NCBI RefSeq assembly: GCF_004916975.1
Contig: NZ_STGQ01000004.1
Location: 62,001-126,000, forward strand
Direction: 5' to 3'
Source of the DNA: Paenibacillus dokdonensis
GTDB lineage: Bacteria; Bacillota; Bacilli; Paenibacillales; Paenibacillaceae
DNA length: 64,000 nucleotides
This document shows positions 35,431 to 44,339 of this stretch, piece after piece. The notes under the pieces were generated by a model that saw only the letters and a list, made by a program, of their open reading frames with translations, was not told the DNA's origin and searched no databases. How positions within the stretch are numbered: position 1 is the first letter of the stretch; each line of letters begins with the position of its first letter. Position numbers and translations under genes: made by a program.

Positions 35431-36192
35431 CTAACCGGCACCCATTTTCAGATCGCGATAGTCCTGCGGCATCATTCCCGTACTCTTTTTGAATACCTTT
35501 GTAAAATAGCTCGGGTTTTCATATCCTACCTCGTACGCGATTTCATAATTCCTCATCGCGGTCGTCCGGAGCAGGTATTTCGCTGTTTCCATGCGGATGT
35601 ACGTCAAGTATCCCCAAATATTCACACCGGTTTCCTTTTTGAATAGATTCGAGAGGTAGTTCTTACTTACGCCGGTTTCAGTGCATATCTCTTCCATCGT
35701 CAGATTACGCTTATAATGCTTTTCGATGAAATACTTCACCTTCTGCACATGGTAATTCTCCGACTGCTCTAAATTATATTTAGGGTTATCCTCTTGGTGT
35801 AAATCCCTGGTCTGCTCCTTCCGAATTTGCGCCACTGCTCGCCCCACCAATGTGCGTAGCTTTTCATCATCAAGCGGCTTCAGCAGATACCCGAATACAC
35901 CCCATTCGATGGCCCGCTGCGCATATTCAAATTCGCCATGTGCGCTCAGCAGGATGATTGTCATCCCAGGCATTTCGGTCTGGACGGTCTCAATCAGCTC
36001 CAGTCCATCCAGCTCAGGCATGCAAATATCGGTTATCAAGAGCTGCGGCCGCCGCTCTCGAATCATCCCAAGCGCCTGCTTGCCATCGGTTGCCGCTCCG
36101 GCAATCGTAATGCCAAACTCTTCCCACTTCAGGATTTTTCCCAGCATCTGCAGCGTCAGTACTTCGTCATCAGCCATAACAAGTTCAAGCAT
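35431..36192 (-). CDS. YesN-type response regulator (REC-AraC)
   Basis: 253 aa from MLELVMADDE; the ATG at 36192 has GGGGGA at good spacing, whereas one two codons earlier crowds the site. Receiver with Asp in LLITDICMPELDGLEL (about 53), LSAHGE and LLKPLDDEK; two AraC helix-turn-helix motifs at 150-250 (MEEICTETGVSKNYLSNLFK; AYEVGYENPSYFTKVFK). It overlaps the kinase gene by 8 nt. Likely activates the neighbouring ABC/GH31 operon in response to the sugar. Confidence 0.93.
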   Translation of the reverse strand: MLELVMADDEVLTLQMLGKILKWEEFGITIAGAATDGKQALGMIRERRPQLLITDICMPELDGLELIETVQTEMPGMTIILLSAHGEFEYAQRAIEWGVFGYLLKPLDDEKLRTLVGRAVAQIRKEQTRDLHQEDNPKYNLEQSENYHVQKVKYFIEKHYKRNLTMEEICTETGVSKNYLSNLFKKETGVNIWGYLTYIRMETAKYLLRTTAMRNYEIAYEVGYENPSYFTKVFKKSTGMMPQDYRDLKMGAG

Positions 36193-37984
36193 ATTCATCC
36201 CCCATCTCCGGTAATTGTATGATCACTGTGGTGCCTTTCTGTTCCTCGGATTCGATGGTCAGGCCATAGGTATCTCCAAATTTGTAGCGAATGCGGTCAT
36301 GAACATTTTTGAATCCAATATGCTCCATACCTGACGCCTCATTCTGATACAGCAAGTTTCGCAGCTCCATTAATCTCTCTGCCGTAATACCTTGACCTGT
36401 GTCTTCAATCACAATTTCAAGTCCCGCCGGAATGCGGTGGGCCGAAATCCGAACTTTCCCCTTGCGACTGCCGCTGAATCCATGAATGACTGCATTCTCG
36501 ACAATGGGCTGGAGCAGCAGCTTGGGTGTTTTCATATGTAGAACCCGTTCTTCGCAGTCAAACTCATACTGCACTTTGTCCGGGTAACGGTAATTCTGAA
36601 TCTGCAGGTACGCTTTGACATGCTCAAGCTCTTTATTCAGTACCACCAGTTCATTCGGGTGATAAATGGAATATCGCATCACATCGCCTAGCAGCGTGAC
36701 CATAAGACTGACATCTTCGCTGCGTTCGCAAATGGCGAGCGACTTGATGGATTGCAGCGTATTGTACAGAAAATGCGGATTAATCTGCGACTGAAGCGCC
36801 GAGATTTCGGCTTCCTTGGTTTTAATGGCATAGGAAAAGACATCATGGTTCAGCTGGTTAATCCGTTTGATCATGCGCATAATCCGCGTGGTCAGCTTCT
36901 GCATCTCCACCGAGCTGTCGTCGTACAGGTCCAGATCGAAGTTTCCCTGCTGTACATCACTCATCTTCCGCATGAGCCCCGTAATAGGACGGGTAATCCT
37001 GGACGATATAAACACCGAAATGATGACAACGCTTAATATAGCCGCCCCCAGCAGCATCAGTACCAGCTTGTTGATGTTATCGTTATGAGCCAGAATTTCC
37101 TTCATCGGAATCATGGCGATAATTTTCCAGCCTGTCACCTTGGAGGTGGTATATACGCCCAGAAAAGTATCCTTTCCATTCCCCACCTGAAATCTTCCCT
37201 CTTCCTTCCCCATGCGGCCGATGATTTCCGACTGCAGCTGTTCACTAACATTGCCCTCCGAGGGTTTGAAAACAAATTCATTGGCATGGTCCATGATAAG
37301 GAAAAAACCGTTTTGCTCCAGTTTGCTTTCCTTCGTTAACTCCTGGATTTCCTCGAGCTTGAGGTTAAACATGACGCTGGTGCCGTCCTTCCTGGAAGGG
37401 TTCCAGAAGTCGAATACCGGGGCTACAGCTGAAATAACCTTCTCTAAGGCCTCAGGCGGATTGAAATAGTAATCTTGGGGGTGAATGCCAATGAAATGAA
37501 CCCGGAAAAAGTATTCATTCTGAAACTTGGGAAACCAGTTTTGGCTGTAAAAGGGATAGTTGCCTCTGACCGTGCTTCCCGAATACTCGTACACAACGCC
37601 CGAAGGCTTGATTACGGCCACATCTTTAATGCTTGGATTGTAGCGTAAAATATCCCTCATACGATCTTCAATCTGGCGGCGGTGAATCAACCTTTGCTGA
37701 TCATCGTCCTCAGCGTAACCGCTTACAGCATCCTGTATCACAGACTGCCCCGCCGTAATTTGAACAAGCGTTTTGATCTGGTTGAAGTATGAATCCACAT
37801 TCAGCCGCGCTTCCGTCACTATTTTAGATGTATAGCTGATCACTTCGGAAGTCAGCGTCGTGCTGAACATATGATAGGTGGTGTAACCCAGCAGGCCGAT
37901 GAGAAGGATAAAAATTAGAGAGAAGTAGGTCGTGATCTTTCTGCGGATTGAAGTCGGCCCGGAAAATATTTTTTGTTTCATCAT
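36185..37984 (-). CDS. YesM-type sensor histidine kinase
   Basis: 599 aa from MMKQKIF; AGGAGTGG upstream. TM1 about 15-38, extracytoplasmic sensor (dCache-like) to about 280, TM2 (MLLGAAILSVVIISVFI), HAMP, then His_kinase with the phospho-His in LQSQINPHFLYNTLQSIKSL (about 405) and HATPase motifs PIVENAVIHG and EDTGQGI. LytS/YesM class. It precedes the YesN-like regulator with overlap and is probably the sugar sensor for the ABC/GH31 genes. Confidence 0.92.
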   Translation of the reverse strand: MMKQKIFSGPTSIRRKITTYFSLIFILLIGLLGYTTYHMFSTTLTSEVISYTSKIVTEARLNVDSYFNQIKTLVQITAGQSVIQDAVSGYAEDDDQQRLIHRRQIEDRMRDILRYNPSIKDVAVIKPSGVVYEYSGSTVRGNYPFYSQNWFPKFQNEYFFRVHFIGIHPQDYYFNPPEALEKVISAVAPVFDFWNPSRKDGTSVMFNLKLEEIQELTKESKLEQNGFFLIMDHANEFVFKPSEGNVSEQLQSEIIGRMGKEEGRFQVGNGKDTFLGVYTTSKVTGWKIIAMIPMKEILAHNDNINKLVLMLLGAAILSVVIISVFISSRITRPITGLMRKMSDVQQGNFDLDLYDDSSVEMQKLTTRIMRMIKRINQLNHDVFSYAIKTKEAEISALQSQINPHFLYNTLQSIKSLAICERSEDVSLMVTLLGDVMRYSIYHPNELVVLNKELEHVKAYLQIQNYRYPDKVQYEFDCEERVLHMKTPKLLLQPIVENAVIHGFSGSRKGKVRISAHRIPAGLEIVIEDTGQGITAERLMELRNLLYQNEASGMEHIGFKNVHDRIRYKFGDTYGLTIESEEQKGTTVIIQLPEMGDEYA

Positions 37985-38067
37985 AAGGTTCCACTCCTGA
38001 TTGCCTATGGCTCTTGCCATCTATTGTAACGGGGAAGCCCAGCTAAACCAATCTATTTTATAACGGA

Positions 38068-38097
38068 ATCGTAGTATAGGATCATATATCGTAGTAT
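38068..38097. promoter_or_regulatory. Two 10-bp direct repeats upstream of the kinase gene
   Basis: ATCGTAGTAT occurs at 38068-38077 and 38088-38097, 20 bp apart, about two helical turns, 85-115 bp upstream of the kinase start. Direct repeats of that spacing suit an AraC-type regulator; the downstream YesN-like protein is the obvious candidate. The rest of 37,990-38,330 holds no gene; a stem near 38163-38192 may be a terminator. Confidence 0.5.
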
Positions 38098-38338
38098 TTT
38101 TTCTTCCTCCAGCATTAGTAGCAATTTATTGTAAACAGTTACGACTTATACACGCAATAAGCCACCCCCATCTCGGGAGGCGGCTCTTCTTATTTCAGGT
38201 GCATTCTTAACTGCGTATCAATCTGCAAACAATCCAAATCAGCGGGTTATCTGTAGGTTCCTGGTTTATCCGCTATAGCTTCAATTCTGCTTCACTATGT
38301 AAGTTTGAATCGCTTAACGTATCATAGATATTTGTTTC

Positions 38339-38725
38339 TTAAAAAGAAGCATGTGGACCTGGAGGAACCGGCGGTTCGTAAAGCTGATATGTCGTTTGGC
38401 TGGAATAACCCCAGACTATCCATAAAATCATATATACCGGGGACAAAAAAATTGCGAAGAGAACATAGGCGCCATTTTTGCCGAATGCATTCAACAGCTT
38501 GATCTGCATAATAATCGAGAATACAAGATTGGCAATGGGCACCAAACCGATTAAGATCCACCACGCGCTCACCTTAATCAGCCTCAATTGCAGGATGACG
38601 TTCAGGATGGGAATGAAGGCCAACCAGGCAATATCGTCCCTGCCCGCTTTTTTCGCAAGCTGATAGTAAGCCCCGCAAACTACAAAATAAACAGCAATGT
38701 ATAACAAAATCAAAAACCCTGTCAT
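38339..38725 (-). CDS. DUF5684-like small membrane protein
   Basis: 128 aa from MTGFLILLYIAVYFVV; the site GGGAGGATATTT decides this start over the longer frame. Four predicted membrane spans; internal motif YQLAKKAGRDDIAWLAFIPI, NVILQLRLIKVSAWW, INLVPIAN-type segment LVPIANLVFS. The proline-rich tail ends ELYEPPVPPGP-like. Family of unknown function often found near signal-peptide or sortase-like genes; none here. Confidence 0.7.
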   Translation of the reverse strand: MTGFLILLYIAVYFVVCGAYYQLAKKAGRDDIAWLAFIPILNVILQLRLIKVSAWWILIGLVPIANLVFSIIMQIKLLNAFGKNGAYVLFAIFLSPVYMILWIVWGYSSQTTYQLYEPPVPPGPHASF

Positions 38726-38920
38726 AAATATCCTCCCTGTACATGGAATTAAAGTTAAAAATGCACTTCTTAACATTCGATATCCTTCTAGGAAATCCTC
38801 TTTGATTCGACCCATTTTCGACAAATTAATCCATCTCAAGACCGTTGCTTTTTCCATGCAGTCTCTAATACCATATTGCATCCGGGAATTTTTATGACTG
38901 GGAAATGCTCGAAAACAGCA

Positions 38921-38951
38921 AAACCCCGGCAGCAAAAACCGCCGGGGTTGT
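38921..38951. terminator. Bidirectional terminator after the FMN reductase gene
   Basis: AACCCCGGC with GCCGGGGTT, a strong stem, TTTTG tail on the minus strand. Confidence 0.8.
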
Positions 38952-38962
38952 ATAAAAACGAC

Positions 38963-39523
38963 TTATTTCAATGCCATTGCAGAAGCTTGCTGGTTGTACC
39001 ATTTCACGAAGTTGTTGATGACGGAATCCAGGAAGAGTACCGTTGCCTCGTCCTTGATTTTTCCGTTTTCATCCATTTTCTCATGAACGATACCGACATA
39101 CACTTCGTTTCCTGGAAGCAGCGGCGAATTGATTCCTGGCGAGAACAGGATATCACGCAGATGCTGCTGCGCGCGAACGGAACCCATAAGGCCCATGGAA
39201 GCACCCATAATTATGGATGGCTTGCCAACCATAACGCGGTCACCACGGGACAGCCAGTCGATGACGTTTTTCAGAACGCCCGGGATGGAGTAGTTATATT
39301 CTGGTGTTACCCATAGAACGGCGTCGGCTGCAGCGACTTTTTCACGAAGCTCTTTAACTGCGGCAGGAGGATCGTTTTCAATGTCCTGGTCATAAAAAGG
39401 AACGTCGCGGAGGTTTAGAATCTCCACATCCATTTGCTCCTTGTATTTGTTCTTCACATATGCGGCAAGCTTTACGTTGTAAGACTCTTTGCGGATACTT
39501 CCTACCAATGCTACAACTTTCAT
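38963..39523 (-). CDS. NADPH-dependent FMN reductase / azoreductase-like
   Basis: 186 aa flavodoxin-fold protein. GSIRKESYN (residues 8-16) is the FMN phosphate loop; PEYNYSIPGVLKNVIDWLSR (about 81-100) is the flavin isoalloxazine motif; GASMGLMGSVRAQQHLR follows. Two-electron reduction of quinones, azo compounds or chromate is typical. It is 52 nt behind a MarR gene on the same strand, a usual layout for redox- or quinone-induced operons. Confidence 0.88.
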   Translation of the reverse strand: MKVVALVGSIRKESYNVKLAAYVKNKYKEQMDVEILNLRDVPFYDQDIENDPPAAVKELREKVAAADAVLWVTPEYNYSIPGVLKNVIDWLSRGDRVMVGKPSIIMGASMGLMGSVRAQQHLRDILFSPGINSPLLPGNEVYVGIVHEKMDENGKIKDEATVLFLDSVINNFVKWYNQQASAMALK

Positions 39524-39575
39524 CTGTCATTCCTCCAATAGTTGTGTTGTTAGTATGCTTCAAAAACCAGAACGG

Positions 39576-40007
39576 TTATACCTGCTTCGCATTTTCACGC
39601 ACTTTTCCAAGCAGCCGCCTGAGCTCTGAGGTTTCCTCTTCCGTCAACCCTTTGCTTAAAAGCTCCCGAGTCGTTGTGCTGATCGTGCTCACTGCTTCCC
39701 TCAGCTCTTTCCCCTTATCGGTCAGGTACACTTCAACTGAACGCCGATCATTCGGACATCCCACCCTCCGGATATATCCTTTGCCTTCAAGACTGAAAAT
39801 CATCCGGGTAATACTGGATTTATCTTTCCCGAGCTGCTCAGCAATACAGTTCTGCGACATTCCTTCCCCATCCAGAAGCAAAGCCAGGATCAGATGCTGC
39901 TCTGGGGCCAATTGATAAGGAGCCAGCTGCTTTTTTAAATACTGTGTGATCTCCAGATCTACGGTATGAATCAGGACCCCAATATTGTCGAATACTCTAG
40001 ATCCCAC
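39576..40007 (-). CDS. MarR family regulator of the flavin reductase operon
   Basis: 143 aa, GTG start behind GAGGTGAT. Winged HTH with QNCIAEQLGKDKSSITRMIF and wing CPNDRRSVEVYLTDKG. Two cysteines (about residues 53 and 83); whether they sense oxidants is unknown. Palindromes upstream indicate autoregulation. Leads the operon with the FMN reductase. Confidence 0.88.
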   Translation of the reverse strand: MGSRVFDNIGVLIHTVDLEITQYLKKQLAPYQLAPEQHLILALLLDGEGMSQNCIAEQLGKDKSSITRMIFSLEGKGYIRRVGCPNDRRSVEVYLTDKGKELREAVSTISTTTRELLSKGLTEEETSELRRLLGKVRENAKQV

Positions 40008-40021
40008 CAGATCACCTCATT

Positions 40022-40050
40022 AGTTGATATAGCAACTGTTGACTAGTCAA
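40022..40050. promoter_or_regulatory. MarR operator region
   Basis: Two dyads: AGTTG-ATATAG-CAACT (40022-40037) and the perfect 12-mer TTGACTAGTCAA (40039-40050). The second contains the minus-strand -35-like TTGACT, so a bound repressor would block the MarR promoter. Confidence 0.6.
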
Positions 40051-40085
40051 TTATCATACGAAGGGATGTTTTTGTCAAATCCTAC

Positions 40086-40352
40086 TTAAAAACAATCAGG
40101 GACTAATCCTTCGGTCGCCATGATAAAATGCTGTAATGAAGCAGGACCTGCCTTCGTCCGGACCTGCTGTTTATCATGAAGTTCAGGGGTTCTGAACGTG
40201 TTCACCCCATCGCCGCCATAGGTTACTCCAATGAGTCCATACAGATCTTCATATTGTTCCACACGAAGCTCTTGTCCATGACAAAACACCCATCCCGGCG
40301 GAGCAGTGTCTCCGGCAAACTTTCGGATTTCTCCCAAATACTTTTCACTCAT
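40086..40352 (-). CDS. Short phage tail-collar domain protein
   Basis: 88 aa. The tail-collar (PF07484-like) signature reads MSEKYLGEIRKFAGDTAPPG, WVFCHGQELRVEQYEDLYGL and VTYGGDGVNTFRTPEL. GGAGGA precedes the ATG. At 88 residues it is about half the length of microcystin-dependent-protein homologues, but Firmicutes carry short versions outside prophages. No other phage gene is near. Confidence 0.78.
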   Translation of the reverse strand: MSEKYLGEIRKFAGDTAPPGWVFCHGQELRVEQYEDLYGLIGVTYGGDGVNTFRTPELHDKQQVRTKAGPASLQHFIMATEGLVPDCF

Positions 40353-40627
40353 CGTACTGCTCCTCCCATGTTATGAAAGTTATGAAGCTCAAAAGTGAAT
40401 TCCCGCTGCCAGATATAAACTGTGTCTTCATTTTACATTTATGTTCTGAACAAATTCTGAACATGTCCGCCCTTTTGCTGAACGCTCATTACATAAATAA
40501 AACCGATGCTCTCACCACAATAGCCGTTAAATATAAAAATCCTCTTACCTAATGAAGTGCACCCCTTAGAATAGACATTGGAAAAACCCCTTGGTTTAAC
40601 CGATGAATTCTAGGGGGTGTATTTTTT

Positions 40628-40972
40628 ATGGCTATAAAAGGTCAAAAGTTTAAGACGTACTCTGAGGAACTCAAGATGGAGGCAATCCGTTTGCACGTAG
40701 AGGAAAAATGGACGTATCGGCAAATCAACGATCATTTGGGAATCCAAGACCAGAGTCGGATGAAGCGTTGGATGCGAAAATACCGTGAAAAGGGTGAGTT
40801 TGGTTTACTGGATCAACGAGGAAGGCGGAAGGAATATTTAGATCAAGAGCGATATGTTCAGCAGTTGAAACGGGAGAATACGATGCTAAAAAAGTGTTTG
40901 GAAATCTGGATGCAGGAGGGAAAGAACAGCGCTTCAAGCTTATCGAACAAGCAGCGAATGTCGGCCAAGTAG
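40628..40972 (+). CDS. IS3-family transposase OrfA
   Basis: 114 aa. HTH: YSEELKMEAIRLHVEEKWTY, RQINDHLGIQDQSRMKRWMR; leucine-zipper-like tail QLKRENTMLKKC. The heptamer AAAAAAG at 40888-40894 near its end is a standard -1 slippery sequence from which ribosomes enter OrfB to make the OrfAB transposase. Confidence 0.88.
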   Translation: MAIKGQKFKTYSEELKMEAIRLHVEEKWTYRQINDHLGIQDQSRMKRWMRKYREKGEFGLLDQRGRRKEYLDQERYVQQLKRENTMLKKCLEIWMQEGKNSASSLSNKQRMSAK

Positions 40973-41778
40973 CCGAACACTGCAAGCTCCTTGGCGTCTC
41001 TAGAAGTGGCTATTACGCGTATTTGAAGAGGAAGAAGAATGACCGAGATGCCGAGGCTAAACGACTCCTTCGCACCGTGTATCAACGCTACGAAGGAAAG
41101 TATGGCTACCGTCAGATCCAACTTTTCTTGTGGCAGGATGAAGGTGTATGGATGAATCACAAGAAAGTACTGCGCCTAATGCAAAAGCTTGGTCTTCAAG
41201 CCAGCATTCGCCGGAAACGTCGATTTAATATGACATACCAGGCTGCCGAGCGCGTGGCTGATAATCTGCTTAAGCGAAATTTCACAGCCGAAAAACCAAA
41301 CCAGAAATGGGTGACGGATGTGACTCAATACCGGATAGGCGAGCGCTGGCTGTATCTTTCGGCAGTGAAAGACCTATTCAATAACGAGATTGTGGCCTAC
41401 CAACTTAGCGAACGTAACGATAATGAACTGGTACTTCAGACGTTCGCTAAAGCATTTGCTAAGCGAAAAGACGTGTCCGGATTGGTCGTTCACAGCGACC
41501 AAGGGTTCCAGTACACGTCTCATGCTTACCACGACATGCTGCCAAAGGTTAGCGCCCAAATCAGCATGTCTCGCCGGGGCAATTGCCTAGACAACGCCTC
41601 CATGGAGAGCTTCTTCTCGCATCTCAAAACGGAAGGGCTCTATCCCTATGATATCCGAAATCTGGCAGAGGCACAAAGGAGAATTGAGAAGTACATACAA
41701 TTTTACAACCAAAGGCGACCGCAGCGTAAATTAAACAAACTGACGCCGGTACAGTACCGGCGCCAGTTTGCAGCCTAG
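40894..41778 (+). CDS. IS3-family transposase OrfB (DDE integrase core)
   Basis: 294 aa in the -1 frame from OrfA, overlapping it. Retroviral-type rve core with DDE residues in WVTDVTQYRI (D), VVHSDQGFQYTSHAY (D) and NASMESFFSHLKTEGLY (E). It is probably made mainly as an OrfAB fusion. C-terminus YNQRRPQRKLNKLTPVQYR is typical. Confidence 0.9.
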   Translation: MFGNLDAGGKEQRFKLIEQAANVGQVAEHCKLLGVSRSGYYAYLKRKKNDRDAEAKRLLRTVYQRYEGKYGYRQIQLFLWQDEGVWMNHKKVLRLMQKLGLQASIRRKRRFNMTYQAAERVADNLLKRNFTAEKPNQKWVTDVTQYRIGERWLYLSAVKDLFNNEIVAYQLSERNDNELVLQTFAKAFAKRKDVSGLVVHSDQGFQYTSHAYHDMLPKVSAQISMSRRGNCLDNASMESFFSHLKTEGLYPYDIRNLAEAQRRIEKYIQFYNQRRPQRKLNKLTPVQYRRQFAA

Positions 41779-41842
41779 GTGTTTTTTCAATGTCCACTAA
41801 ATGGGGTCTTGACCATAATCGTAAGGGGATTTTCCTTTCTCG

Positions 41843-42272
41843 CTATTTTATCTGCCCGATCGACAGACTCACTTTATAATTGCCATAGCTTAAAATTTCA
41901 TCAAGAAGCTCATTAAGATCCAGAGGCGATCCTACCCGGACCCGCATCCAGTAGCAGCCCTCGCCGCTCACCCGGTGCATCTCAACTACCTGCTCATGCT
42001 CCTGCACAAAGGATTGAAAGAGTTGATGGGCGTTGCTCGATTTGAGGAAGACGGTGACAAATGCATGCACAGACAGCCCGATTTTTTCCGGATTCCAGCG
42101 CAGCGTATAGCCTTCAATTACACCCGCATCCTGCAGCTTGCGCACACGTGCCCCTATCGCCTGCCCGGTTAAGTGAACGAGCTCGCCAAATATCCTTGTA
42201 GGAACGGGTTGAATCCTCAATCAAATGATGCAGAATCCGCAAATCCACTTCATCCAGCGTATATTGATTCAC
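41843..42272 (-). pseudogene. Lrp/AsnC-family regulator with a frameshift
   Basis: The frame from a GTG at 42272 reads NQYTLDEVDLRILHHLIEDS and continues to YKDI; one extra T in the run at 42188-42190 shifts the frame, after which GELVHLTGQAIGARVRKLQD continues correctly to the stop. Removing the T restores a normal 142-residue Lrp protein: HTH plus RAM ligand domain (VHAFVTVFLKSSNAHQLFQS). Divergent from the metallo-hydrolase gene. Either a recent mutation or a base-calling error; the rest is intact. Confidence 0.8.
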
Positions 42273-42401
42273 TATTCACAAAATTCCTTTCAACGTGAAA
42301 ATGGCAGCCGAGGTTTCCTTTCACGGGGTTATATGCTCCCGCTTCAGCTGCACTTTAATGATAACAGATCCACAATATTTAAGATAAGAGGTGTTTTATA
42401 T

Positions 42402-43148
42402 ATGAAAATCCAGCTCATCCGCAATGCTTCACTATGGCTCGAATATGCGGGTTCTACCTTCCTGATTGATCCGATGTTCAGTGCCCAAGGAGCAAATCCT
42501 CCAGTCTTCAATACGGAAAACGACAGACGTAATCCGCTTGTATCTCTCCCTTTTCCCATCGAAAACTGGGTCAGACCGGATGCCATACTGTTAACACACC
42601 TGCACCCCGATCATTGGGATCAGGCGGCAATAGAGGCTTTGGATAAATCCCTTCCAATTCTATGCCAGCCAGGTGATGGCACAGCGGTTCGCGCAGGAGA
42701 TTTTACGGACGTAACCGAACTGAATGGAAGTTTTATTTTCAAAGATACAACAATATTCCGCACGACCGGCCAGCACGGCGTAGGTGAAATCGGTAAACTC
42801 ATGGGCCAGGTTGCCGGTTATGTTTTCAAAGCTGAAGGAGAGCCCACTCTATATATTGCTGGGGACACCATTTGGTGCGATGATGTCAAGCAGGCCCTGA
42901 ATGAGCATCACCCGGATTTCACGTTGGTTAACGCCGGCGGAGCCAGATTTCGGGAGGGCGGTCCTATCATTATGAATGAAGAAGATGTGGTCAGCTTGTG
43001 CCGGTACGCTCCCTATACGAAGGTCGCTGCCATTCATATGGAATCGATCAATCACTGCTTCACCACAAGATCAGACTTGAATGACCGCTTACATGCTGAG
43101 CAGCTGAACGATCAAGTCCAGATCCCTCTGGATGGTGAATGGTTCTAA
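42402..43148 (+). CDS. Metallo-beta-lactamase fold hydrolase
   Basis: 248 aa from MKIQLIRNAS; GAGGTG lies 9 nt upstream. The metal motif HxHxDH is in LTHLHPDHWDQAA (about residues 64-76); other ligands in YIAGDTIW and IHMESINH. UlaG-like/L-ascorbate-lactonase or general MBL hydrolase; substrate unknown. Divergent from the broken AsnC-type regulator, which may have controlled it. Confidence 0.85.
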   Translation: MKIQLIRNASLWLEYAGSTFLIDPMFSAQGANPPVFNTENDRRNPLVSLPFPIENWVRPDAILLTHLHPDHWDQAAIEALDKSLPILCQPGDGTAVRAGDFTDVTELNGSFIFKDTTIFRTTGQHGVGEIGKLMGQVAGYVFKAEGEPTLYIAGDTIWCDDVKQALNEHHPDFTLVNAGGARFREGGPIIMNEEDVVSLCRYAPYTKVAAIHMESINHCFTTRSDLNDRLHAEQLNDQVQIPLDGEWF

Positions 43149-43167
43149 ACATAAATTCGGAGAGTCA

Positions 43168-43650
43168 TTATGTAACGCTGATCGCGTAGATATACTGCTC
43201 ACCGAGCTCTCCTTCTCTTCTCCGCCCTGTATCCTGAAATCCCGCCTTTTTGTACAGCTTCTGCGCAGGAATATTTTTGTGATTAACTGCCAGGACCATT
43301 TCATGATAATCAGAAAAATGCTGAGCAACGAAATCCTTTAGATGGAGCATCGCCTTTTTGGCATATCCTTTCCCCTGCTCAACATGGTTAATAGATAATG
43401 CCGTTAACAGCATGGCTCCTGGGTTATCCGTGTAATCCTTGACCCTACCGCTGTTATGCAGAACAAAGAAACCCACAGGGTTTTCACCATAGATAATCAC
43501 CACGGGATGTCGCCCTTCATTCGCCTCTAGAGCCTCCAACGGCAAAGCTGTAAACTTCGCTTGTTCCTCAGGCAGCTGGAATGCTGCGAGAGCTCGTTGA
43601 TGTGAATCTGTATACTTTTGCAGGCTTAATTGTCCACTTGTAGTCTGCAT
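43168..43650 (-). CDS. GNAT acetyltransferase
   Basis: 160 aa. Acetyl-CoA loop INHVEQGKGYAKKAMLHLKD (about residues 89-108) and NHKNIPAQKLYKKAGFQDTG at the C-terminus. Second gene after DinB-like 43663 (12-nt gap), so co-transcribed. AGGGGGA upstream. Confidence 0.85.
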   Translation of the reverse strand: MQTTSGQLSLQKYTDSHQRALAAFQLPEEQAKFTALPLEALEANEGRHPVVIIYGENPVGFFVLHNSGRVKDYTDNPGAMLLTALSINHVEQGKGYAKKAMLHLKDFVAQHFSDYHEMVLAVNHKNIPAQKLYKKAGFQDTGRRREGELGEQYIYAISVT

Positions 43651-43662
43651 CGTAATTCCCCC

Positions 43663-44109
43663 TTATATGTCGCCGAATATTTGCTTCAGATGATGCTCCA
43701 GGTGATCAACATAATCATCGATCAGCCAACCCAGTGTTACGATTTGTCCTTCGCTCAAAGGGTACCCCTTCTGCAGATGGTTCTCCTGAGTTCTCTCGAT
43801 CACCGCTGCCACCTGCTTGTTCAGGCTCGCCCATAAACTCAGGACTTGATCAAAAGGAAGTTCTTGATATCCCATGAGCTTCACCCATTGCTCCTGATCG
43901 TATTTAATCACCGTTTGCGGCTGCTCCTCATATTGTGCGCGGATAAACCTTTGCAGATTGTTTTGAGCAGAGTCGCAGAGATGCCCCAATATTTCTTTTT
44001 TGGACCATTTATGAGGCTGCGGCCGTATGGACAACTCCGGCCCCGATAAGACATTAAATTTCGCGGGAACTTCCGCGATCCAATGGTTCAAGCGTTCTAC
44101 AATATTCAT
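43663..44109 (-). CDS. DinB/YfiT-type protein
   Basis: 148 aa four-helix bundle; the metal histidines typical of the family occur in SKKEILGHLCDSAQNNLQRF (His about 42) and DYVDHLEHHLKQIF (His about 135 and 139). Often thiol- or metal-dependent transferases; specific activity unknown. GAGGAGGG upstream. Confidence 0.78.
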   Translation of the reverse strand: MNIVERLNHWIAEVPAKFNVLSGPELSIRPQPHKWSKKEILGHLCDSAQNNLQRFIRAQYEEQPQTVIKYDQEQWVKLMGYQELPFDQVLSLWASLNKQVAAVIERTQENHLQKGYPLSEGQIVTLGWLIDDYVDHLEHHLKQIFGDI

Positions 44110-44296
44110 CGGTTTCCCTCCTCTGATGGCTGTTCAGCCTGCCATCTCATATAACCCTATTTTACCTCGGCTTCGGGGCATCGGTAACCCGCCTTCACAA
44201 TAGAAAAAAGCCTGCCTCCGTGTCCCGGGCAGCAAGCCATTTTGAAAATTCAACAAATCACGCGTAAGATCTGTTCATCATTTCTATTTTTATTAT

Positions 44297-44310
44297 TGAT
44301 TGATCAATTA
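44297..44310. promoter_or_regulatory. TetR-type operator-like site 1
   Basis: TGATTGATCAATTA, sharing the 10-bp core ATTGATCAAT with sites 44973-44986 and 45557-45570. It lies 30 bp beyond the oxidoreductase stop and about 190 bp before the DinB gene. Confidence 0.5.
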
Positions 44311-44339
44311 CAAATTTATATCATTTAGATGCCTTCTTT

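Larger units (their letters stand above)
40553..41815 (+). mobile_element. IS3-family element (IS150-like), intact
   Basis: 1263 bp, ends TG...CA, flanked by a 3-bp direct repeat TAA (40550-40552 and 41816-41818). Imperfect terminal inverted repeats of about 39 bp: 40553-40591 aligns with the reverse complement of 41777-41815 (shared blocks ACCCC, GACATTG, AAAAAC). It encodes OrfA and OrfB in -1 relation. Both ORFs and both ends are intact, so it may still be mobile. Confidence 0.88.

Noticed and set aside
40086..40352. Prophage remnant suggested by a tail-collar protein
   Set aside because: No other phage structural, lysis or integrase gene lies nearby; short tail-collar proteins occur outside prophages.
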